The notes beneath the pieces were generated by a model. The model worked only from the letters and a program-made list of their open reading frames with translations. It was not told the origin of the DNA and ran no database searches. 64,000 bases of DNA from Hadesarchaea archaeon (GTDB lineage Archaea; Hadarchaeota; Hadarchaeia; Hadarchaeales; Hadarchaeaceae): contig JAPDJH010000001.1 of assembly GCA_029259175.1 (NCBI GenBank), positions 185,783 to 249,782 on the forward strand, given 5' to 3'. Shown piece after piece: positions 17,216 to 24,764 of this stretch. The position numbers and the translations under genes are program-made. Positions within the stretch are counted from its first letter, which is position 1. Every line of letters begins with the position of its first letter.

Positions 17216-18562
17216 CTACATGTGCTCCTTTTCAACCTTTTTCAGGGCCTCCTCAAAGATCTCGAGTCCAACGTCTGCTTGTTCTTGAGTCAGAACAAGA
17301 GGCGGTGCCAGACGCAAAGCGCACTGCCCGGCGCCCAGCAGGATGAGACCGCGTTTGAATGACTCGGTAAGCACGGCATTTCGCAAATCGGTTGCCGGTT
17401 CTTTGGTTTTGCGGTTCTTAACGAATTCGATTCCGATCATCATTCCTTTGCCGCGCACGTCTCCGATTATTTCGTGTTTCTCCGCGAGTTCCTCGAAGCG
17501 ACGGATGAGATATCCGCCAACACGCTCCGCGTTCTTATCTAGTTTTTCCTGCTCCATGATGTCGAGAACTGCAAGGGCTGCTTTGCAGACCACAGGGTTT
17601 CCGCCTAGGGTGTTCTCGTGGGCTCCCTGCTCCCAGTCCATGAGTTCCGCACGGCAAACGGTTGCACCGCACGGCAATCCGGCTGCTATGGCTTTAGAGA
17701 GAGTGATGATGTCTGGCTCCACATTCCAGTGCTCGCAAGCAAACCAGCGGCCGGTGCGGCAAAAACCAGTTTGCACCTCGTCAGCGACAAAAATGATGTT
17801 GTTGTCGCGGCAGAGCTTCGCAAGAGCTGGCAAATATTCATCGGGAGGTACTATGTATCCGCCTGCTCCTTGGATGGGCTCAACCACCAAGCACGCAAGA
17901 TCGTCTGGGGGTATCACCTTCTTGAGCAGAATGTCTTCGATGTACCCCACGCACCAGAGACCGCAGCTGGGGTATTCGAGCTTGAAAGGACACCGGTAGC
18001 AATAGGCATAAGGAACGTGGAAAACGCCTTGCATCATCCCTTTAAAGTGACGGCGGGCAGCCACCGAGGTGGTGGTGAGTTGGAGAGAGCCCATGGTGCG
18101 CCCGTGAAAGCCTCCGATGAAGCCGATCACGTAGAAATTGCGGGTGTGCCACTGGGAGATCTTGAGAGCAGCTTCTACGGCTTCGGTGCCGGAGTTGCAC
18201 ATGAAAACGCGTTTGGGGAAATCCCCTGGAGTGAGCTCACAGAGACGTTCCATGAGTTCTACTTGCGGGACTGTGTAAAAGTCACAGCTGTTGACGAAAA
18301 TGAGCTTGTCACTCTGCTCCTTGATGGCCTGAACGACCCGGGGATGCTTGTGGCCCACATTGGTGACAGCAATTCCTGATCCGAAATCGAGGAAGATGTT
18401 GCCGTCGATGTCCTTCACCCACACACCTTCCTCCTCGACACCCACCAGAGGGGCTGTTCGGGTCAGCGACGGCGAGCTGACTTTGTGGTCGCGCTCGATG
18501 AAAGCACGGGCTTTCGGGCCTGGCGGTTCAACCACTATTTTCGGTCGGTTCACCTTTTCCAT
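17216..18562 (-). CDS. Class III PLP aminotransferase/racemase family protein
   Basis: A 448-residue fold-type I PLP enzyme. SGTEAVEAALK and GGFHGRT bind the phosphate and pyridine ring, and the PLP-pocket Asp lies in FVADEVQTG. The Schiff-base Lys is the one in ITLSKAIAAGLP, and ENTLGGNPV follows. The insert YCYRCPFKLEYPSCGLWC, with four cysteines, is typical of the Pyrococcus group that includes ornithine aminotransferase and the broad-specificity amino acid racemase. Distinguishing transamination from racemisation is not possible here. It is divergent from the winged-helix gene at 18711 across an AT-rich intergenic region. Confidence 0.85.
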   Translation of the reverse strand: MEKVNRPKIVVEPPGPKARAFIERDHKVSSPSLTRTAPLVGVEEEGVWVKDIDGNIFLDFGSGIAVTNVGHKHPRVVQAIKEQSDKLIFVNSCDFYTVPQVELMERLCELTPGDFPKRVFMCNSGTEAVEAALKISQWHTRNFYVIGFIGGFHGRTMGSLQLTTTSVAARRHFKGMMQGVFHVPYAYCYRCPFKLEYPSCGLWCVGYIEDILLKKVIPPDDLACLVVEPIQGAGGYIVPPDEYLPALAKLCRDNNIIFVADEVQTGFCRTGRWFACEHWNVEPDIITLSKAIAAGLPCGATVCRAELMDWEQGAHENTLGGNPVVCKAALAVLDIMEQEKLDKNAERVGGYLIRRFEELAEKHEIIGDVRGKGMMIGIEFVKNRKTKEPATDLRNAVLTESFKRGLILLGAGQCALRLAPPLVLTQEQADVGLEIFEEALKKVEKEHM

Positions 18563-18644
18563 TATACCCTCCGACGGGTTGAAGATATGCGTGTTAATAT
18601 ATATTTTTTCCGACGAATTCTCCCTCTTTCTTTTGTTTATTTTG

Positions 18645-18685
18645 AAATATATCTTTTAGTATACATATCTTTAAATATATCTTTT
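18645..18685. promoter_or_regulatory. AT-rich direct repeats upstream of winged-helix regulator
   Basis: The intergenic region holds two copies of a 13-bp direct repeat AAATATATCTTTT (18645-18657 and 18673-18685). A related TATCTTT between them at 18666-18672 gives three ATATC cores at 18649, 18665 and 18677, spaced 16 and 12 bp. The region also carries TATA-like elements for both divergent genes. An operator bound by the adjacent regulator is plausible but unproven. Confidence 0.45.
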
Positions 18686-18710
18686 CTATTATACGCTTGG
18701 AGGAGAGAAA

Positions 18711-19220
18711 ATGAAGCGGAAAAGAGGAGGAGAAGAATTAATTTTTCAAGAAAAGCCGGTAGCGGCCTTGCTGGTGCTGAAAGAGATAAAAGAAGGTGCG
18801 TACCAGACGCTGGTCGCGAAAAGAGTGAACACCACCTACGCTCACACCGTGAAGATCATGAATGAGCTGGAGCACCTGCGGCTGATCAGGAGCGAACAAG
18901 CGGGACGGATGAAGTTCATAAAACTCACGGAGCTGGGGCTCGAAGTTGTAGAATCATTGGAAAGGATAAAGCGAATACTCAGACTATGTGAGGTAGCCAG
19001 AGAGATCGACGACTTGTATGAAAAAGAGGTAAAGGGAAAACTGCGGCAGGAAATAAGAAAAGAGCGGGTTCAAAGAGAAGCAGATAAGCTGAGACGGCGG
19101 CTGGAAGAGTTCTTTGAGGGAGATCCCCAGTTGGCGGTGATCGCGCGAAGACTTAACACCCGGCTAAACGAGGTGTTGAGCGAAGCCATTGGACTGCCGC
19201 CCAGTCCAGCGGCCATCTAA
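18711..19220 (+). CDS. Winged-helix transcription regulator with coiled coil
   Basis: A 169-residue protein. Residues 12-80 form a winged helix-turn-helix (VAALLVLKEIKEGAYQTLVAKRVNTTYAHTVKIMNELEHLRLIRSEQAGRMKFIKLTELG), similar to MarR- or ArsR-type archaeal regulators. Residues 85-145 are a charged helical region likely to be a coiled coil for dimerisation. A strong GGAGGAGAG precedes the start. It faces the aminotransferase and may control that gene or itself, given the repeats in the shared intergenic region. Confidence 0.75.
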   Translation: MKRKRGGEELIFQEKPVAALLVLKEIKEGAYQTLVAKRVNTTYAHTVKIMNELEHLRLIRSEQAGRMKFIKLTELGLEVVESLERIKRILRLCEVAREIDDLYEKEVKGKLRQEIRKERVQREADKLRRRLEEFFEGDPQLAVIARRLNTRLNEVLSEAIGLPPSPAAI

Positions 19221-19313
19221 AAAGTTTTAGCAGATCTCCAGCCAGGAGAGTGGTTTATAAAGGATTGAAAAATCCCGCGATGTTTTGGCATTTGAGGGGG
19301 ACGTATTGCCCCA

Positions 19314-19332
19314 TTCTAAAACAGACTTAGAA
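19314..19332. promoter_or_regulatory. Operator-like imperfect palindrome, first copy
   Basis: A 19-bp element TTCTAAAACAGACTTAGAA with inverted arms TTCTAA/TTAGAA. A near-identical element occurs 64 bp downstream, and both lie upstream of the winged-helix gene at 19429. They may be binding sites for that regulator. Confidence 0.45.
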
Positions 19333-19377
19333 ATCAGCGGGGTAAGAACTGACCGAAAAGCGGGGCTGGAAGATAAA

Positions 19378-19396
19378 TTCCAAAACAGTTTTAGAA
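19378..19396. promoter_or_regulatory. Operator-like imperfect palindrome, second copy
   Basis: A 19-bp element TTCCAAAACAGTTTTAGAA, 16 of 19 bases identical to the copy at 19314. It has the arms TTCCAAAAC and GTTTTAGAA around a single central A and ends 33 bp before the winged-helix start codon. Confidence 0.45.
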
Positions 19397-19428
19397 AGGC
19401 TAGGCTGAATTGAGAATAGGGAAGCAGA

Positions 19429-19722
19429 ATGGCATTGGAGGACGTAGCGAGGCTGCTGAGCCCGAAAACGCCCCAGAACGCGGTGCGGCTGCTGGAGTGC
19501 TTCCGCGGTGGTGAACCCAAAACGAAGGAGGACCTGGTGCGCGAGTCGGGGCTGAGCGAGTCGATGGTGGAGTTCTACCTTACGCGCATGCGGCGGTGGT
19601 ATATGCTGACGGCTAGGCGTGAGCGTGGCGGGCGGACGCTGTACGAGCTGAACCCAGAGGCCTTCCACGCACGGATCGACACCCTGCTGGTTGACCCGGT
19701 GCGGAACTTGGTGAGGAGGTAA
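19429..19722 (+). CDS. Small winged-helix DNA-binding protein
   Basis: A 97-residue protein dominated by a helix-turn-helix: NAVRLLECFRGGEPKTKEDLVRESGLSESMVEFYLTRMRRWYMLTARRERGGRTLYELNP. The final part is the wing. It has no other domain. It probably represses its own operon through the two palindromes upstream, and it is followed after 50 bp by the zinc-finger gene, which suggests a small regulatory operon. The specific family is not recognised. Confidence 0.65.
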   Translation: MALEDVARLLSPKTPQNAVRLLECFRGGEPKTKEDLVRESGLSESMVEFYLTRMRRWYMLTARRERGGRTLYELNPEAFHARIDTLLVDPVRNLVRR

Positions 19723-19772
19723 AGGGAAGAGGTTGAAACTAAACACGCGCGACATATTGTGGGGGTAGAAAA

Positions 19773-19985
19773 ACGGCACAGCTCAGGTGTAAGGTCTGCC
19801 ACCGCAAGATAAAGGAGGGTGAAAAATTCTACGTGTGCGGCGAATGCGGCAAGGTCTACTGCGAGGAGTGTGCCGAGAAGAATCCAACGATCAAATCGCT
19901 GGGAGTATGCCCGGACTGCGAGGAGGTCTATGAAACTGAGGAGGACTACTGGGGCTGGGGTGGCGAGGAGTTTGAGGAGTGGTAA
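19773..19985 (+). CDS. Small RING-like zinc-finger protein, apparent ACG start
   Basis: A 70-residue protein with four CxxC pairs (CKVC, CGEC, CEEC, CPDC) plus a His in the first loop, followed by an acidic tail EEVYETEEDYWGWGGEEFEEW. The reading frame is open only from 19727 to 19985 and contains no ATG, GTG or TTG before the first cysteine. The ACG at 19773 follows GGGGGT with normal spacing and is followed by GCA-CAG, so it looks like the start (either true ACG initiation or an error or mutation of ATG). Function unknown; binding of RNA or protein is possible. Confidence 0.6.
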   Translation, partial: TAQLRCKVCHRKIKEGEKFYVCGECGKVYCEECAEKNPTIKSLGVCPDCEEVYETEEDYWGWGGEEFEEW

Positions 19986-20134
19986 TAGGACTGGAGACCA
20001 GAAATAGAGCCGGGGAGAGGAAGCGTCCGAAGAAGGGGTGGCTCACGGTTGGCAGGGAGGGGAGAGAGCTACGGGACTGGAGGCTGATCCGGAAGAGCGT
20101 GCGGCTCGGCTCTTACGACGACGAGGAAGGATAA
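19979..20134 (+). CDS. Small basic protein
   Basis: A 51-residue open frame starting at GTG 19979, overlapping the end of the zinc-finger gene by 7 bp; GAGGAG sits just upstream. The predicted protein is strongly basic (GERKRPKKGWLTVGREGRELRDW...RKSVRLG) with an acidic end SYDDEEG. The overlap and purine-rich site favour a real gene, but no family is recognised. Confidence 0.4.
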   Translation: MVIGLETRNRAGERKRPKKGWLTVGREGRELRDWRLIRKSVRLGSYDDEEG

Positions 20135-20185
20135 AAACACCTCACAGCTCGGGAAGGGTACTCTTGCGGTCGGCTGAAGCGACCG

Positions 20186-20326
20186 TTAATCGCTGGCACC
20201 GAAGATCATGAAGAGGAAAGCCACCAAGAGCACCGCTATCACGAACCACAGCGCGACGAGCGACACAAGGCCGATAGCGGCGGCTTTTAGGACTCTCAGC
20301 AGGGTTCGCTTCCGCCTGCTCCTCAT
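20186..20326 (-). CDS. Tiny single-pass membrane protein
   Basis: A 46-residue protein: a basic N-terminus MRSRRKRTLLRVLKAAA, then about 27 hydrophobic residues (IGLVSLVALWFVIAVLLVAF...), ending FGASD. The start at 20326 has a strong GGGAGGAGGG Shine-Dalgarno that overlaps the stop region of the gene upstream. It is probably an inner-side-positive membrane anchor; function unknown. Confidence 0.6.
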   Translation of the reverse strand: MRSRRKRTLLRVLKAAAIGLVSLVALWFVIAVLLVAFLFMIFGASD

Positions 20327-20329
20327 CGA

Positions 20330-20536
20330 TTAGCCCTCCTCCCTTGGCTCGGACTCGGGTGGTTGCCCCCGATGCTCCTCGTCGACGCGCGGCTGCTGGT
20401 CAAGGTTGTGGAAGAGGTGAGAGAGGTGTTCAACCGGGAACGGATCGGCGTCCACCGCGAAATTTCGGGGCTCGGGTGCGGATGGAAGCACCAGCACCGC
20501 GGCCCTCACCTCCAGCAGCAAACACAAGACCTCCAT
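20330..20536 (-). CDS. Small protein with hydrophobic N-terminus
   Basis: A 68-residue reading frame from ATG 20536, preceded by GGAGGAG at ideal spacing. The first 17 residues (MEVLCLLLEVRAAVLVL) are hydrophobic; the remainder is hydrophilic, Pro- and Glu-rich. It ends 3 bp before the tiny membrane protein, so the pair is an operon. No family is recognised. Confidence 0.45.
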   Translation of the reverse strand: MEVLCLLLEVRAAVLVLPSAPEPRNFAVDADPFPVEHLSHLFHNLDQQPRVDEEHRGQPPESEPREEG

Positions 20537-20693
20537 TTTTATCTCCTCCATTATGGGTGCGAGTTATTGACATTTCGGACTTGACGGCTCGCCATGTTTT
20601 TTGTTGGTCAGATATGGTCTCTAGCTTCCCCTCTCCAAGGGTTTGACATCGCTTACAAACAACCTGATAGGGATAGCACGTGTCTTTAAAATC

Positions 20694-20725
20694 AACCTAA
20701 CTTATATAAATTTATAAGTTGGGTT
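20694..20725. promoter_or_regulatory. Inverted repeat over the AbiE-type operon promoter
   Basis: A 32-bp inverted repeat: 13-bp arms (AACCTAACTTATA and TATAAGTTGGGTT, one mismatch) around TAAATT. It contains the TATA box (TTATATAAA) of the operon and ends 14 bp before its start codon. AbiEi-type antitoxins repress their own promoter by binding inverted repeats, which fits this position. Confidence 0.6.
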
Positions 20726-20739
20726 AATCAACGAGGAAG

Positions 20740-21390
20740 ATGGAGAAAAAAAAGATACCGCTCCACTTGAAAATCAGGCGTCGGTTCCACCGCGAGATCG
20801 CCTGGGCCCAAGATGTCATAGTAGAAGTGCTTTACTCCGTCTTCCCGCGGGCGGTTCTACACGGTGGAACAGCCATATGGCGGTGCTACGGCGGAAACCG
20901 GTTTTCGGAGGACCTAGACGTGTACCTCGAGAAAAGAATTGAAAAAGTAAACCAACTCTTCGACGAAATCAAGAGAAGAGGATTCGAGATTCAAAAGCGT
21001 AGGGTGAAGGAAAGCTCCCTGTTCTCCACGCTCCAGTTGGGAGGTGCTCGAGTTAGGCTCGAGGGGCTTTTTAAACGGGTGGGCGGGGTGCTACGCGAGT
21101 ACGAAACGTGTGAAGGAAATCTGCTCACGGTTTATGCGCTGAGCCCCGAGAAGTTGCTTGAGGAGAAAGTGGAGGCATACCTAGCAAGATACAAAGTCCG
21201 CGACCTATACGACGCCTTTTTCCTGCTGAGGCTCGTGGAGAAATCGAAAAACACCGTTTCAGCAGTTTCGAAGATGATCAAAGGTTTCCGGACGCCCGTG
21301 GATGAAAAGGAGCTCAAAACGGTGGTGCTTTACGGAGCCGTCCCGAGTGCTCGGGAGATGTTTGAATACATGAAGAGGTGGGTCAAGTGA
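20740..21390 (+). CDS. AbiEii-type nucleotidyltransferase toxin
   Basis: A 216-residue protein of the AbiEii/AbiGii family, the toxin of type IV toxin-antitoxin systems that act in phage defence. The nucleotidyltransferase core is HGGTAIWRCYGGNRFSEDLDVYL, which holds the GG and D-x-D metal site. Downstream it has the conserved lysine-glutamate helix PEKLLEEKVEAYLARYKVRDLYDAFFLL. Characterised relatives attach nucleotides to tRNA acceptor stems. Toxin and partner overlap by 4 bp (GTGA). In the usual order the antitoxin comes first, so the reversed order is a small oddity, though such pairs exist. Confidence 0.85.
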   Translation: MEKKKIPLHLKIRRRFHREIAWAQDVIVEVLYSVFPRAVLHGGTAIWRCYGGNRFSEDLDVYLEKRIEKVNQLFDEIKRRGFEIQKRRVKESSLFSTLQLGGARVRLEGLFKRVGGVLREYETCEGNLLTVYALSPEKLLEEKVEAYLARYKVRDLYDAFFLLRLVEKSKNTVSAVSKMIKGFRTPVDEKELKTVVLYGAVPSAREMFEYMKRWVK

Positions 21391-21977
21391 AGGGGGAAAC
21401 CATCCGGCGAGTCAGGGAGCTATTACGGGAATCCCCGGTGGTTCACATTGCGTCTGTTTCACGGCTGGTGAAGAGCACAGGATATGCCTATCTGCTGATG
21501 AACTACCTCGTAAAACGGGGGGAAGCGAGACGGATCACGCGGGGGTTTTACACCATCCATGAAGATCCGGCTTTGCTCGTATACTGTCTGAAGCCCGCGT
21601 ACTTGGGTCTCCAAGACGCGATGAGTGTGCACGGCCTCTGGGAACAGGAAACGGTTCCAGTAGTGATCACGTGTCGCAAGGTCAGGAGCGGGCTGAGAAC
21701 CGTGATGGGGCAGAACGTGGTGATCAGGCGGATTTCGAAGCGATACTTTTTCGGGTATGACTATGTGGAGCGAGGAGGGTTTCACCTTCCGGTGAGTGAT
21801 GTGGAAAAGACGCTCATCGACCTCGTGCACTTCGGGGAGATGAGGCCAGAACTGGCGGAGGAGTTCCGGGTGCGGGTAAACCGCGAGAGGCTCCGGACCT
21901 ACCTGTGCGCGTATCCAGAGCGGGTGAAGCGGGAGGTCTGGAGACTGCTGAGTGGCCGCATGGAGAGTCAGACCTAA
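21387..21977 (+). CDS. AbiEi-like antitoxin/regulator
   Basis: A 196-residue protein. The N-terminal winged helix (VRELLRESPVVHIASVSRLVKSTGYAYLLMNYLVKRGEARRITRGFYTIHE) is followed by a domain of the AbiEi type (CLKPAYLGLQDAMSVHGLWEQETVPVVITCRK, VSDVEKTLIDLVHFGE). It should neutralise the neighbouring toxin and repress the operon. I chose the GTG at 21387 because it overlaps the toxin stop as GTGA; a GTG at 21378 would add three residues. Confidence 0.8.
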   Translation: MKGETIRRVRELLRESPVVHIASVSRLVKSTGYAYLLMNYLVKRGEARRITRGFYTIHEDPALLVYCLKPAYLGLQDAMSVHGLWEQETVPVVITCRKVRSGLRTVMGQNVVIRRISKRYFFGYDYVERGGFHLPVSDVEKTLIDLVHFGEMRPELAEEFRVRVNRERLRTYLCAYPERVKREVWRLLSGRMESQT

Positions 21978-22354
21978 GGGGAGTTCATCTGGGCATTTCG
22001 TTCACATCTAGCGCCTTATCTAACCACATTAGAGGAGGTTCCGTGTAGGGGGAAACTTTATGGGAAAATTTTCCCCCTGTGTGGGCACGAACCAGAATTC
22101 TCTTGGTGCCTCGGAGGTTTTTATGTCCCCCACACAGATCGCCCACCTGCGAGGCGCACGGTTCTCTCACTAAAGCGGTGGTTCAGCAGGGAACAGGAGA
22201 AATCGGTTGTCTCAGCTCACCTCTCGTTTCTTGTTTCCGCGTATTAGCATGATGTGATGTGGTATGTTTACAAATGCACCTGCATAACGTGAAAGTCCGA
22301 GATTTGGCAACCCGGAATCGCTGATGGGGAGGTAAACAGGAAGCCAGGGCATGC
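21978..22354. other. Non-coding stretch with a stem-loop
   Basis: No gene is supported in these 377 bases. There is an inverted repeat AGGGGGAAA (22047-22055) and TTTCCCCCT (22070-22078) with a 14-base loop, and GTG-rich runs (GTGTGGG, CCCACACA) between 22078 and 22135. A short RNA or remnant of a mobile element is possible. Confidence 0.3.
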
Positions 22355-22526
22355 TTGAAGCGGTTTTTCCGAAAACGCTTCCTACTCTACCGGCTGTTTC
22401 CGAGCACCCATGAAAACCTCATCGTGCGCGGCCCGCGGCAGGTCGGGAAAACCGAGTTCTCTGCAAGTCCATTCCGAGCTTCCTGCTCGTGCTTCGAGTG
22501 CCAGACAAGCTCTCACTTGGAAAAAT
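22355..22526 (+). pseudogene. Truncated AAA-type ATPase remnant
   Basis: The TTG-initiated frame reads LKRFFRKRFLLYRLF, then ENLIVRGPRQVGKTEF, which is the Walker A region of the AAA_14/DUF4143 ATPases often found in archaeal accessory regions. Homology-like text then continues in another frame (LCKSIPSFLLVLRVPDKLSLGKIYAL), implying a frameshift, and the sequence stops at the cas6 gene. No Walker B or DUF4143 part remains. Confidence 0.5.
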
Positions 22527-23414
22527 CTACGCTCTAATGCTAAAGAAACCCATGCCGAACGAGGCTTTCGCGCCCGCTCCCAGCACCTCGCCCACGCGCA
22601 GCAGCCAGCGCGCGCTCTCATCCAGCTCGTCGAACTCGTAGCGGGCGATCCCCGTCCACGCCCAGAACTCACGGCGTCCCGAGCGCTTGGAATAGCCAAC
22701 GAGACGGTGGCGGTGGCGGGCCACGGGTTCGACCGTTCCGCTGCACGAGAACCCGGGCACGCTCTCACCGGTGCCGTACTCGTTGACATAGAGAACCAGA
22801 CGACGGCGGATCATGCGGAGAAGGTGCTCTGGCTTCGGTGGAAACTCGCGAGGGCAGTCGATGGGGGTGCGGAACCCGATTTCGAACTCGCTCCCGCGAA
22901 CGGGTGTGAGTTTTCTCATATCCACTGGCTCGAGGTTGCCCGGGTAGATGGTGCCGCCGTCGAATACTGGTTTGCCCGAGTGCTCACACACGGCGCGCTC
23001 TACCTCGAAGCGGTTTTTGCCGTGGTAGCGGGCCTCGCCCAAGCCGTGCGAGCCGAACTGTTGCAGAGCCAAGAGCACGTGGGGGAGATTGCGAAGGAAA
23101 TTGCCGAACATCAGCAGTTTGAGTTCAAGCTGACCTTCGCGTTCAAAGGTGAGGGGCTTGCCGAAGAAAGGAGGAACCATGATAATCGGTCTAGGTGGTG
23201 CCGAGCGCCCGCGCTTCGCGTACGGACGCTCATAGGTCTGATAGTACAGGCACTCCGCCGCGCGTTCACAGTCGGCGCACTCGTGCATCGGACGGAAGCA
23301 CACGATGCGGCGGAGGTGTTGACCCAAGCCACCCCGAAAGGCCGAACCGAGCCAGCGCGGAAGTTCGGCCTCGCCGAAGCGCAGGGTGAGCTGGAGGCTG
23401 GCGAGCTGGAGCAC
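22527..23414 (-). CDS. cas6: CRISPR pre-crRNA endoribonuclease Cas6
   Basis: About 295 residues. The N-terminal RAMP half has RWLGSAFRGGLGQHLRRIVC followed by a cysteine motif CADCERAAECLYYQTYE. The C-terminal half ends with the glycine-rich loop GAGAKASFGMGFF. Cas6 cuts the repeat RNA and leaves an 8-base 5' handle, here expected to be AUUGAAAC. The start GTG 23414 (or TTG 23417) is preceded by AGGAGG. An ATG at 23471 would add 19 residues. The gene is GC-rich like the chromosome, and divergent from the AT-rich effector operon. Confidence 0.85.
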   Translation of the reverse strand: MLQLASLQLTLRFGEAELPRWLGSAFRGGLGQHLRRIVCFRPMHECADCERAAECLYYQTYERPYAKRGRSAPPRPIIMVPPFFGKPLTFEREGQLELKLLMFGNFLRNLPHVLLALQQFGSHGLGEARYHGKNRFEVERAVCEHSGKPVFDGGTIYPGNLEPVDMRKLTPVRGSEFEIGFRTPIDCPREFPPKPEHLLRMIRRRLVLYVNEYGTGESVPGFSCSGTVEPVARHRHRLVGYSKRSGRREFWAWTGIARYEFDELDESARWLLRVGEVLGAGAKASFGMGFFSIRA

Positions 23415-23527
23415 CAAGATAATCCTCCTAACAAAATTGTATTCAGAAAAATGGTTTAATCTTTCTAGCATACTTGTTTGTCGGGATAATTTTTTTAAGT
23501 TATTGGAAAGAAGAGGTTTTGATCTTA

Positions 23528-23863
23528 ATGGAAAAAGAAAAATTCACCATTGATAAAGTTTATAGCTGGGCCTATGCGACGGCCTCAACAATCCTTGAAA
23601 AAAGAAAAGAAGATGGTACCGAACTCATAAGAAGACTTGTTTTCGCGATACGAGGAGAAGAAACTCCGGGACGTTTTTTGGACAAGCTTGCAACCACACT
23701 CATAGAATATCGAACCAACAGGGCCTATGAATTACCTGTAAGTATTCCGAAGTTCTTAACAACAACAAGTCTCATAGGAGATATCTTTCACTATGTTCGA
23801 GCAGCAATTTTAGCTGGTTTACTTGATGCTATGGCCTCGAGACAAGGAGGGAAAGCAACGTGA
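23528..23863 (+). CDS. Putative CRISPR small subunit (Csa5/Cas11-like)
   Basis: A 111-residue, mostly helical protein at the head of the effector operon. I chose ATG 23528 (MEKEKFTIDKVYSW); an upstream reading to 23474 adds a hydrophobic 18-residue stretch. Sequence identity to known Csa5 is not evident to me; the call rests on length, on predicted helices (residues 10-30, 60-75 and the ILAGLLDAM end) and on its position immediately upstream of cas7 (4-bp GTGA overlap). In type I-A systems Csa5 occupies this place. Confidence 0.5.
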   Translation: MEKEKFTIDKVYSWAYATASTILEKRKEDGTELIRRLVFAIRGEETPGRFLDKLATTLIEYRTNRAYELPVSIPKFLTTTSLIGDIFHYVRAAILAGLLDAMASRQGGKAT

Positions 23864-24762
23864 CCAAGGTTGCGCAAATCTCTGTGCTTACAAAAATAGC
23901 TGGAAATGTGAACGCCGATGAGGTAATTGGACAAAGGATAACGCTCAAGAAGTTTTACACTTCAGAAGGAGGAATAAGACCATTTGTTTCCGCAAGAGCG
24001 ATTAAGTTTGCAATAAGACAATGTCTCAAAGAAGAGTATAACTTTAACATCGATCCTTTCCAGTCTGTTAAAGGTCGTCTTCTCGATAAAGGAGATCCAA
24101 GGCAATATGTAGATGACGATCTTTTTGGATTTATGGTTGCAGAAACCCGCGAAGAGCTTGCCAGAAGAAGACAGGCCCCAGTTGCTCTCTCATATCTGAG
24201 AGCACTACGCGACACAGCCATTAAAGCGGAATTTGCGTTGAGAGCACCAAGACCGGGCGGTGCTGAGGGTAATCCGCTTCCATTCGAAGTTGAAGTAGCT
24301 GAATGGATAGGAAGAGTTGACTGCTTAATTTATGATTATATTGGAAAATGGCAAGGAACAGAGAAAGAAGGTGTGAAAGCTGGTGAGAAATTTATCAGTG
24401 ACGCAGAGAGAAAAAACAGATTGAAAGCTTTTCTCGAAATATTTATGACTCCAAAATTTGTCTTAGCTAGAAGAACAAACTCTTTAGTAATTCCAGAACA
24501 CCTCGTAGCTTTGGTGACTCTCTCAGAAAAGGGCCCCTGGCCGATATACCAGTATCTCGATTACGAAATGGAAGCTGGTAAATTGAAGGTAAATGTAGAC
24601 ATGTTGTCCAAGCTACAAAGCAGAAAATTCGCCATTCGCGAAATAAAGCTCGTTGATTATGTTGGAGTAGTTCCGAGAGAATGTCCAATAAAGTCGATTC
24701 CTGCCGAACAACTTCCTAATGTTGTAAAAGAAATTTCGGACTTCATAGTTAAGAGTGAGTAA
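23860..24762 (+). CDS. cas7: CRISPR Cascade backbone Cas7
   Basis: A 300-residue protein of the Cas7/DevR group. The N-terminal VAQISVLTKIAGNVNAD and RPFVSARAIKFAIRQ are typical of the RRM-like backbone, and there is a central insert RPGGAEGNPLPFEV. Copies of Cas7 coat the crRNA spacer and carry the interference complex. It starts with GTG overlapping the previous stop and is followed 2 bp later by cas5. The gene is AT-rich relative to its surroundings. Confidence 0.8.
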   Translation: MTKVAQISVLTKIAGNVNADEVIGQRITLKKFYTSEGGIRPFVSARAIKFAIRQCLKEEYNFNIDPFQSVKGRLLDKGDPRQYVDDDLFGFMVAETREELARRRQAPVALSYLRALRDTAIKAEFALRAPRPGGAEGNPLPFEVEVAEWIGRVDCLIYDYIGKWQGTEKEGVKAGEKFISDAERKNRLKAFLEIFMTPKFVLARRTNSLVIPEHLVALVTLSEKGPWPIYQYLDYEMEAGKLKVNVDMLSKLQSRKFAIREIKLVDYVGVVPRECPIKSIPAEQLPNVVKEISDFIVKSE

Positions 24763-24764
24763 AA

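Noticed and set aside
22410..23459. 349-residue plus-strand frame opposite cas6
   Set aside because: It is a shadow of cas6, with repetitive low-complexity translation and no motif.
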